Below, in pieces: positions 24,201 to 34,000 of a stretch of DNA of 50,523 nucleotides. Within the stretch, counting starts at the first letter, position 1; each line of letters begins with the position of its first letter. The DNA is from Lactifluus volemus (Eukaryota; Basidiomycota; Agaricomycetes; Russulales; Russulaceae). The notes beneath the pieces are model-generated. The model searched no databases and had not been told where the DNA came from. It saw only the letters and a program-made list of their open reading frames with translations. A program made the translations under genes and the position numbers. The stretch is from positions 1 to 50,523 of the forward strand of contig WTXI01000263.1 of NCBI GenBank assembly GCA_022376515.1, given 5' to 3'.

Positions 24201-26216
24201 TGGTGGGAGGTCAATGAGGCGTTGAGCAAGAAACGCGTGGAGTCCATTTTTGTCGACTGTGGCCCCACTCTCATCCAGAGCATCGATGACGATGAGAACT
24301 GGACCAAGAAGTGGCGCATTCTTGAGCGGTTCCAGGAGGAGGCATTCAAATAGCGTATGATAGTCTCGGGTACCACGAAGAGACGATTTATCCTTGATGG
24401 CCCTCCCAAGGGCGCGTTTGAAAGCAGGACTGCGATCGGAGAGATCGCGAGCAAGTGTCGTGAACAGCTGATAAGCCTCATCTTTGGACTGCTCCTTTCG
24501 CAAAAAGGCGAAGTAAGAGCCGAGACACTTGTCATCGAATCGACGTGCGATCTCATGCGCAATACAAGACTTTCCCGTGCCTGCTTGGCCGAGGAGAACG
24601 AGGGCACGTTCAGATTCGGGATTCTCGATCCACTTGACAATATAGTCCAAGAACTGTTCACGTGTGCCTGGAAGGCAGCGCTTATCGTTGAATCGCCAGC
24701 CTCCCTTATAGGGCATTTCCCTGATTTTTGCGTCCAATTCTGTGTTCCTTGTCAGATTGATGATCCGACAGTCCTGTGACCATCAAAGTTACGCACCAGC
24801 TTCTAGCACAGCAACCTCGGTGGTGACGGCAGCACGGGCGAGGAAACTGTTTCGCAGTCGGACGAGGTCGGCGCGATACTGTTCTATTTTTCCATCAACT
24901 TGGCCAACAATATACTTTAGAGCCCTCTTTCCTGAAAATCACATATTTATAATAGCCAATGAGATAGACAAAGGCGACATACCAACTTGGACATCCTCCG
25001 CATATGATCGGATAAATTCGGCACATTTGGAGACGCACTCGAGCATCTCCTCGAGAATTGATGCCTGTCTAGACTCCGGTATGATGTTCCTCAAAGCATC
25101 GGCCTCTTCTGCAAATTCAAAGCCATCGCGTATGGCCTCAAGTAGTGTTTCGATGTTGAGGTCACGTTCAACCTGCTGTAGCAACGTCTGGTGGCAAAAT
25201 GAAATAAATAAATGAGCGACTGTTCTACATCGTCCGAGAAGGCAATGAGATGGACCTCGGGGATCTTTGAGAGCAGACTCCACGCTAGTTTTGCGTAGGG
25301 GTTCAACTGAAGAGTGGGAGTTAACTCAGCAACGGATAGGCAAAACAATACTGGGCATACGGCTGCGATTTGAGTGACGGTGTCCATCACCCGCTTGATA
25401 TTTTTAACAGCACTTTGCCACGTTTTCATCGTATTAATATCGTTGATAGCTTCCTCAGCGCGACGGAGAGCGGTACGTGATGTCTCCGTCTGACTCTCTG
25501 CCGTTGGTTGCACAGGGGTATCGCTCTCGATGGGAAGGTCACCTGTCCGGGATAAAGGAGGTAGAGAGGTGGCAGCTGCGGTGGATTCCATGGTTGTGGG
25601 ACTTGGGGTGTTGACTACCGCATTCTGAGACGAATTCCTGTTCGCTGATTCGGTGATCGTTAAGAAGAGTGTGATCGCCTCCGTTGGATGTCTTGTCTGT
25701 CTGTCAGCGCTGTCGAAAATGATGTCAAGTTCTATATGTAGGATGCTTAGCCAGACGGATGTATATGAGATCATAAGGACGAACCACGATGAGGACTACA
25801 GGCTATCTCCCGCTTTCCAACAAGGATATCTTTGTGTAGGGACCTTTCCGCATAGAGAGATATTGTAATATGAGAAAGTGGTTGTACAGCACTGCAGGAG
25901 ATTCAATTGTAAATATGGGTGAAGATACGACATTTCTCACAATGCGTCCACGGTCTCATTCCAGTCCACGTGTTGCGCCACACTCCTTACAGACCGTGTA
26001 TGCCATGTTCTCTCTCCGTCTGTAACAGTAGCATAAAATCGAGTCTTCTTCCCAAGAAGGGTCTTTAGACGGGGGAGGTTGTGCGCTCTGAGAACTGGCA
26101 GGGGGAGGAGATCTAGTACTCATCAGAGCACGGTGATAAAGGTGCGTACGAGTTATCTGGAGCGGAACGGGGCTTGATTGCGTTTCGCAAGGCTGGGTGC
26201 GGTTGACGGAGTGCAT
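21210..26216 (-). CDS. NLR copy 3: C2 - MLKL-like helical - NACHT - WD40, intact (about 1522 aa)
   Basis: Exons: 26216-26150, 26094-25941, 25891-25785, 25731-25361, 25306-25256, 25187-24983, 24931-24797, 24739-23220, 23168-21210; all phases fit. Domain order is as in copy 2. The WD40 array has about 12 units. Three consecutive repeats begin with ASGSITSIAF, ASGSITSIAF and ASVFICSIAF in place of the usual GHT start, so their inter-blade loops differ and they are two residues shorter at the join. The second and third units of this block are almost identical, implying recent duplication. The C-terminal repeat uses DVTAGRIVEGPFTD, as in copies 1 and 4. Subtype A: exon 4 has DTPVQPTA and AINDINTMKTW, as in copy 1. 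It is the intact relative of the frameshifted copy 1. Confidence 0.87.
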
Positions 26217-26671
26217 TACGGTTTGAGAACCTAGGTTGTACCACTTAATAACAGGGGACATAGGCATGAGAGACATTTACACATACGAATTCAGGATGAA
26301 CTTGGGTGTGTTCCGAGTCATGGGCTGGCTAAAATCACAAACCACGCCCCGTCCGCATTTTGCCGACAATGAAAGTCTAGGCTAAGTCTAGAACATGTAG
26401 TTTGGATATTATGTTCGGGAAATATTAGTGTATTCGGACAATTCGTCTCTGTTTCCCACAATGACGATGTACAGTACTGTAAGTCAGCGGTTGTCTCGAG
26501 TAGGAGAGTCTTGCTTTTCTTGTTCTTGCGGCTCCTGGAAGCCGGAAAAAATGTATAGAAAAGTAGATTATACTGTACTGTACCGCAGGCTGCCACAGGC
26601 ACTGACAGCAAGATTGAATCTATCGGCCCGGGTTGTCATCGTCATCGCTGACTGGTGCTGACCCATTAAAA
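26217..26671. promoter_or_regulatory. Divergent promoter between NLR copy 3 (-) and the RCC1-like gene (+)
   Basis: About 455 bp with the same layout as 6118-6548 and the subtype A CCCACAATGACGATG block near 26457. Confidence 0.55.
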
Positions 26672-28022
26672 ATGTTCAGAAGACAGACGACCACTCTACT
26701 GAACGGTCCTAGATGGTTCTCACTCAGTTCAGGTCCACGCATGTCCTCAAATCCCGTCATTAGAGGAGCCGCAGTGGCTACATCTATTGCCGCGGCGGTG
26801 GCAGTCACCATTACGGTCCAGCAAACCGCAGTTGGGCCCTTACACAATGATCCATCTCCCAGCGTTCCGGCATCAGCGGTCTCCAGCAAGATAAATCCGG
26901 GGGAAAAAGGAGTGGTCGGTGGAGATGACGAGAATCTTAGACTGTTGGTGTGGGGCTCGAATAGGTTCGTCTACATCTCACCCTGTATGTGCTCTTCAGT
27001 GAAGTGTATACACTATAAGGTCACGCATCATATCTCCGGATTCGTCGGATGCGATGCAGATTCGTACGCCAGCGGTGGCTTCGTTTCTTCAAGACGTGGC
27101 ATTGCGCGACTTGGCGGTACACGCCACGCATGCTGTCTGCGTGGACGGACGTGGAGACGTTTATCAGTGGGGCGATGGTTTCTTTGACCAAAAGTCTGCT
27201 TCAGACGATCGGAAGCCTGTACTGACCTTGCAGGGTAAAGTGCGTCTGCCCCTCACTTTCACTCTCAAGTAGCTGACGAAGGCCTTGGTTCTTCGCGATG
27301 CACAGAATATCACACGTGTACAGGTCACTGAATCTCGCATCTTTGCGCTCTCGGCTTCCGGAAAGGTGTACGTCATATCTTCCGAGGCAGCCCAGCAGAA
27401 ACCCAGTCTAGGCGCCGTGACACCTTCGAGCGCGTCGTGGTGGGGTACGGGCTGGTTTTGGGGTGGAGAAACAGGGGTCCAACATTTCGAGATCGAGCCG
27501 GCTCAACAACTCGCATGGCGCGAAAAGTGAGTGATCCTCCTCGTCTTCGGCGGCAGAGACACCACCGTTGATCGTCGCAATAGAATTATCTCCATCGCCG
27601 CTGGCCGAGATCATCTTCTCGCTCTGACCTCTTCTGGCCGCACTTTCGTACATCCATTTTCCAAGGACGCCAACACCCATGGGCAGCTTGGATTCCGCAA
27701 GTTCGACATCCCTGACCCATCATGCTCAACCTCGGCTTCTCGTCTTCACGTCGAGCTCCCACCGAGAGCCGTCGCAGATCCGTATGCTAAGAACTCCCGC
27801 TATGCCCGTGAATCACCCTCAGGCTCGCCTGCCGCGGCGTTGCTTCCCGTATCTGAGAATCTCATGAATCTGGATGATAGAAACCTGAAGTTCTCTGACA
27901 GATTGTTCGAGGTTCCGGCACTGAGAGGCGTTCATGCTATCCAGATCGCAGCTGGCTCACGAAGTAGTTTCGTGAGAACTGACACGGGAAGTGTGCTCGG
28001 CTGGGGCGCTAAAACTACGTGA
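26672..28022 (+). CDS. Truncated RCC1-like mitochondrial protein, unit 3 (5' fragment)
   Basis: Starts MFRRQTTT and follows the same exons. A TAG lies inside the second intron (CTCAAGTAG near 27270), as in the intact copy 4, which confirms that the segment is spliced out. One blade lacks a codon in an Ala run compared with units 1 and 4. Homology to the intact gene ends at 28010 and the frame ends at 28022. Confidence 0.6.
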
Positions 28023-29261
28023 TCCAGTGAGCTTCTCTCTTCCATCGCAGTTCCACTACCTGACCTGCGTGATAGGTGCTGCCTTAAATTCGGACAACCA
28101 GCCAATGATTTCATCTTTGACGCTATGGTCGATCGTCTTTGGGAGATTGCTCAGGGCCGGTTTAGCGCCCGTAGTATGCGTGCCTGCCTCGAGAGTCCGC
28201 ACCATCAGCCAACAACGTCGCATCGCTACGGCCATTATCCTCAACTCCATCCCGCTCGCGACGAACCCAAACGGTGCACTCCTCCTGACTTGGCTGCTTG
28301 ATACCTCTGGCTTCACCTCACGTTACCGGCTATTAGCGCCTCGTTTTACGCCACACCTTTCTCATCTTTGCACCCACAAGCTCGCTTCCCTCACCGTCTT
28401 GCGCATAGTCAACCAGAAGGTGGAGCCCGAGGCATCCAGTCAGGTTGTCGAGGCCCTATTCTCGTCACCGAACGATCACGTTTTGACAGACGTTCTCGGT
28501 GATCAAGTCAATGGCGTTGCTGTCGTTCACAAAGTGCTCACCAGTCCATTTGTCGACCCTGTCAAGCGATCCATATATATCGAAGCAACAAAGCGGGTTC
28601 TCATCGAGTTAAAAGTAATCGCTACTCAAGCATATCGCCGACTGATCGAGGAAGTTGGCCTTCCGATCCCTAATTTCCAACCAAGCTACCCTAATGGGTC
28701 GGCAGCTCCCAGTACCCAAGGGCAAGTTCGGTGGTTCTTCGAGCTCTTATGGCGTTCCTGGCTTGCCTTCAGGATACTCGACGCACGACCAGAATTTGGC
28801 ATCTCGCTTTGCAGATGGGGGGCCAAAACCCTCAATCGGGTCTGCCTCAACCTCAGCAACCACAGCTCTCCATAGACCCCGGTTATAGCAGCCAGGGCGT
28901 CCCTCAACGTACCCGGTCGTTGAATGCGGTGTCTGCGTTCTCGCCTGCTACCGACCCTTTCAACCCCTTCGCTGTCAGATCTCCAGAAGGTAGTAGCCCT
29001 CGCGGTGCCCTGCGCCGCAACGGCCCGGGTGGCCCTGTAGCTGCCGCAACCACTTCTTCCACGATCCCCATGCCTACGATTCCCTACGGGAGTCAATCGC
29101 CTGTTCTCGGCTCGGGAACGATTCTTGGCATGGGACAGCCATCGTACAGTAGTCTCGGGCCACAATCAGTTCCTCCGCAAGTCTATCAGCAGTACATGTA
29201 CCAAGTGTATCAACAAAATCCCCCAAACATGGGGGCATTCCACGCCACGTATGTTGCATGA
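28011..29261 (+). pseudogene. Pumilio (Jsn1/Puf2-type) 3' fragment, unit 3
   Basis: This copy keeps the LATNPNGALLLTWLLD segment that an 8 bp deletion destroys in units 1 and 2. It shares the frame break near 28200. It has its own lesions: an extra C near 28716, about 8 bp lost near 28806, and a deletion past the native stop that adds TYVA before the new stop at 29261. The distinct damage in each unit suggests no selection on these fragments. Confidence 0.75.
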
Positions 29262-29597
29262 CCTCGATATATTTATCACGTCGCTCCCTTTCATCCTGTC
29301 CATCCCTCGTGTCAAATGATGCGCTCTTGTGACCCAATTTTCCTCGGTTAGTTACAACGACCACTCTTCAGCTGCGCGTGGGTTCGTTTGGCTTGATATT
29401 GCAATGTCTGCTCTCTTTTGATATACCCTGAAACATCACTTGCTTGCATTTCCTACATCCTTTTGAGTGTGGTCGAGGAGTTTATGGACGAAGTTTTTCC
29501 TTTAGCTTTTATTCGAAATCCTTTGCTCTCTATATTTTCTCTCTTTACCTTTCACCTCAGTTCGTCTAGTCTCCGAACATGTACACATACATCAAAG
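29262..29597. other. Pumilio 3' flank and gene C upstream region, unit 3
   Basis: Counterpart of 9130-9517, shorter because about 40 bp around the old Pumilio stop are deleted. No gene is supported. Confidence 0.4.
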
Positions 29598-30643
29598 ATG
29601 ACTGAAATCTCTCTGGAAGCGTCTGATTCGTTCGTCTGCGAGAGAAGTGTTGCTGCGCCCGGCCCGGAACGGGGAGCGTTTGACGTATTGAACTGCCATG
29701 GGTTCGGTCTCATCAAAAGGTGCAAGGAAAAATTGGCAAAGTTCCATCATGGACTGGAGCAAGAATACAACCTCACGACCCTAAAGTCTCACCCTTACCA
29801 ACAGCACGCCAGCCTTGGGCTAGCGAAACCAAAGATGAAGGTATGTATCATTCGCAGCCTTACTCGTCCCTCACCTAAAACCAAATTTAAAAAAGGCTAT
29901 TCAGAGAGACGCCAAGGATCCTGAATTCATGGCTAATTTGAATCGACTGGGACCCGTACGCGTTGATCACCACATGCAAACGATTAAAACGATGAGTTTT
30001 TGTATTTTTTGCTGAACGGACACGACGGGACTGATCATAAACGACTTGACTCTGTTTGTGTTTGGTTTGGTTTGGCAAAGTGAAGCAAGGGAGCTTGGTT
30101 AAAGAACTCTTTGAATCACGCGAACGAGCTGAAGAAGAAGAATCTAATGCTAACGACGGGGGATCGCTGCGTAATCGCCTCCACGTCTCGTCACTCGTTA
30201 GGCTTCTCGAGGAACGTCGCGATCTCAACCTCGCCGATGGTGGTGGTAGAAGTGGTGGACCGGCTGCTGCTGGTACTCAGAGTGTGAGTGTGAATGTGAG
30301 GAAGGCGTCGTCGCTGCTGGCGGAGAAGTATGGGATGGACGTCGAGAAGGTCGAGAGGCTGGTACGGTTCGTGAACGTGCCTAGCGTTCGTGAAGGGGAG
30401 AAGAACGTGCAACGACGGTACGTTAGGGACGCTGAGAGTGGAGAGGAGGTCGCAATTACCGAGGTGAGTTTGTATTTCTCACCCTTTTTCTTTCAAAACG
30501 TTTTTTTTTGGGGGGGAAGGGAACAAAGTTGTTGTTTTGCTCTTCCACACCCACCAAAAGATCAGAGCTGATGCCGTTCGTGTTCATTTTGGTTGTTTTA
30601 GGTCGAGTGGAGGGAACCAATGAATATTGCGCGACCCGGATAA
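29598..30643 (+). pseudogene. Gene C (conserved, unknown function), unit 3; best 5' part but a lost splice donor
   Basis: The first part is open here: MTEISLEASDSF, CKEKLAKFHHGLEQEYN, HPYQQHASLGLAKPKMK, then a GTATGT intron near 29840, RDAKDPEFMANLNRLGPVR and HHMQTIK. The next donor, GTGAGT in units 1 and 2, is ATGAGT here (29992), so normal splicing should fail. The Glu-rich exon (KELFESRERAEEEE, LRNRLHVSSLVRLLEERR, EKYGMDVEKVERLVRFVN), intron 30464-30601 and last exon 30602-30643 (ending NIARPG) are otherwise intact. I could not make the phase join across the second intron exactly, so the model is tentative. Confidence 0.5.
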
Positions 30644-31080
30644 AAAGTACTAATCGTGGCGGCAAGGCCTGATGCCGTGCGTGGCCCCATCAATAACTTG
30701 ATGCTGTTGAGACTGCCTCTGGGACCTTTGGCTACTTGGAAGAGTTATGAACTTCTAGTTTGCACCACCACCGTATGTTGTAATTCGGGCGAAAGAATCT
30801 TAGCCATGATAATTTGTTTGGATTGTCACGAACTTTCGATGGGTTATTTATTGCCCACTGGAAATTCTACACAAAGTTAACTCAACCCACACGAGCACTG
30901 GCAAATGTGGACAAGAAATAACGGCCAACTCGATGAGTAATTTGTGTTACTAGGATACGATTAGGGCGCAAGGAAGTAGTTTTGTTGTAGCGCAGATGAC
31001 AGCATAGCTGTGGAGGCCGTTGGAGGCGCAGTTGTAAATTCATCTTCCACTACATTAAAAATCACACCATACAACTGATT
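30644..31080. other. Spacer between gene C and NLR copy 4 (type B)
   Basis: Convergent 3' spacer resembling 10567-11035. No supported gene. Confidence 0.6.
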
Positions 31081-34000
31081 CTATTGAAATGAATTGGAGT
31101 CATGTACCGTAGCCCAATTCGATCCGTGCACAAAGTTTGAGAGATCAAGCCGGGTCTCATGCTCACCCGCAATCCAAACGGTACTAGGTCTATGAAGGCA
31201 TCGCCTATGAAGCTCGGGAATCCATAAAAGAAGTTCGCTCCCTTCTCCACATATCCAACCATCACTATCGATGAGGGATTGGTCTGTAAAATGGATGTTA
31301 ATATTTTCTCTTACGAGCTTCTCCGCATGAATTGCACCATCAGAGGTTGAGGCAGCGTGCTGTCCGTCTGGCGAGAATGCAACAGACATGACCGGATCAG
31401 CATATGGGCCCTCTACGATCCGTCCTGCTGTGACATCCCACACACGAATCGTGTCATCGTCAGAGCCTGATGCGATACGCTGCCCATCCAGCGAGAATGC
31501 CACAGATGTGACCGAATTGGTGTGTCCAGTAAACGGGCCCGCTACGACCTGTCCTGTTGTGACATCCCACACACGAATCGTGTTATCGTGCGAGCCTGAT
31601 GCGATACGCTGCCCATCCAGCGAGAATGCAACAGATGTGGCCGAATCGGTGTGTCCAGTAAATGGGCCCGCTACGACCTGTCCCGTTGTGGCATCCCACA
31701 CACGAATCATGTCATCCCACGAGACTGATGCGATACGCTGGCCATCTGGTGAGAATGAGACAGATCCGACCGAATCCGTGTGTCCAGGAAACGGGCCCGC
31801 TACGACCTGTCCTGTTGTGGCATCCCACACACTAATCGTGTCATAGGACGAGCCTAATGCGATACATTGGCCGTCTGGCGAGAATGCCACGGATGTGACC
31901 GAATTGGTGCGTCTAGTAAACGGGCCCGCTACGATCTGTCCTGTTGTGGCATCCCACATACGAATCGTGTGATCCCACGAGCCTGATGCGATACGCTGGC
32001 CATCCGGCGAGAATGCCACAGATGTGACCGAATAGGTGTGTCCAGTAAACGGGCCCGCTACGACCTGTCCTGTTGTGGCATCCCACACACGAATTGTGTC
32101 GTCGGACGAGCCTGATGCGATACGCTGGCCATCCGGCGAGAATGCCACGGATCTGACCGAACTGGTGTGTCCAGTAAACGGGCCCGCTACGACCTGTCCG
32201 GTTGTGACTTCCCACACACGAATCGTGTCATCGGACGAGCCTGATGCGATACGCTGGCCGTCCGGCGAGAATGCCACAGATGTGACCGAATTGGTGTGTC
32301 CAGTAAACGGGCTCGCTACGACCTGTCCTGTTGTGGTATCCCACACACGAATCGTGTGGTCCCACGAGCCTGATGCGATACGCTGGCCATCCGGCGAGAA
32401 TGCCACAGATGTGACCGAATCGGTGTGTCCAATATACGGGCCCGCTACAACCTGTCCTGTTGGGGCATCCCACACAAGAATCGTGCCATCCTGGGAGACT
32501 GATGCGATACGCTGGCCATCTGGCGAGAATGTGACAGATAGAACCGAATCGGTGTCTCCAGTAAACGGGCCCGCTACGACCTGTCCTGTTGTGGCATCCC
32601 ACACACGAATCGTGTCATCGTACGAGCCTGATGCGATACGCTGGCCATCCGGCGAGAATGCCACAGATGTGACCGAATCGGTGTGTCCAGTAAACGGGCC
32701 CGCTACGACCTGTCCTGTTGTGGCATCCCACACACGAATCGTGTGATCCCACGAGCCTGATGCGATACGCTGGCCATCTGGCGAGAATGCCACGGATGTG
32801 ACCAGATCGGTGTGTCCAGTAAACGGGCCCGCTACGACCTGTCCTGTTGTGGCATCCCACACACGAATTGTGTCGTCGGACGAGCCTGATGCGATACGCT
32901 GGCCATCCGGCGAGAATGCCACGGATCTGACCGAACTGGTGTGTCCAGTAAACGGGCCCGCTACGACCTGTCCGGTTGTGACTTCCCACACACGAATCGT
33001 GTCATCGGACGAGCCTGATGCGATACGCTGGCCGTCCGGCGAGAATGCCACGGATGTGACCGAATCGGTGTGTCCAGTAAACGGGCCCGCTACGATCTGT
33101 CCTGTTGTGGCATCCCACACACGAATCGTGTCATCGTACGAGCCTGATGCGATACGCTGCCCGTCTGGCGAGAATACAACAGAGAGGATGATATCGCTAT
33201 GGGTCTGGATCGTCATTTCCAATGCTGGCCAATAAGACAACTGCCCGCATTCCAAGGCCAGTGTGCGAGGAAATTGTTCAATATATTGCCTCAGGATCTC
33301 AGAAGAGGACGGGGCGAAAGGGAGGGCAGAGATATAGATATGCGGAGCGCTTCTTGCCATCGCCATTCCGAAATACCGTATAAACGCGGACCCATCTTTC
33401 ACCAATCCCAACAAATTCTTCACCTCCGTTTGTGAACGCTATTGCAACTCAAAGTCACTACATGTCATATTCAATTATGATGTACCTACCTCCGCCTGCA
33501 GCCATACCGACAGAGATGACAACGCCGGTGAAGCAACGCCTACACTGTTCTTGACGCTCAGAACTTCCAGCCAAAACAAAAACTTCGTCTCGAGCAGAGA
33601 TTGAAGCTTCTCAAAGAGTTCCCGATCGAAAGTAACTTGTCGTAAATGGTCGTCCCAGCAAATGCAGGCATACCATAGAGCAGGAGGGATATATTTTGCA
33701 GTTCGAGATGTCAAGTCCGGGACGTCACTGTTGGCGAGATGTGACGACTCGAGTTTGCAGATATTGAATTTGAGATTATCGAGCATTAACGTAACACAGG
33801 AGTGTGCCAATTGATGGTGGGCGTCGCCAAGGTCCACATAAAACACATCACTCTTCTTGCTGGTCAGAAAGTCACGGAATGATGTATGGAGGGGAACGAT
33901 GAGCCGCGTCTGATCAGATGAAGTGACGTTGCTCAGTAGCGAGCCGAGGTAACCGAGCATCCCAAGCACGCGATCGGAATCCTCGGCGTCGTCTTTGGTT

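Larger units (their letters stand above)
18000..28010. repeat. Tandem array unit 3, junction to junction (10011 bp)
   Basis: Carries a Pumilio 3' fragment, gene C, NLR copy 3 and an RCC1 5' fragment. Its spacer, NLR N-terminal exons and promoter resemble unit 1 (subtype A). Confidence 0.9.

Noticed and set aside
11823..33235. Long plus-strand open frames opposite the WD40 exons (for example 22009-22734, 32036-32746)
   Set aside because: They exist only because the 129 bp coding repeat lacks stops on its complement. The translations are low-complexity shadows of the WD40 code with no independent features.
718..33438. 129 bp direct repeats as a satellite or CRISPR-like array
   Set aside because: The repeats are in-frame codons of a 43-residue WD40 unit, there are no unrelated spacers, and the organism is a fungus.
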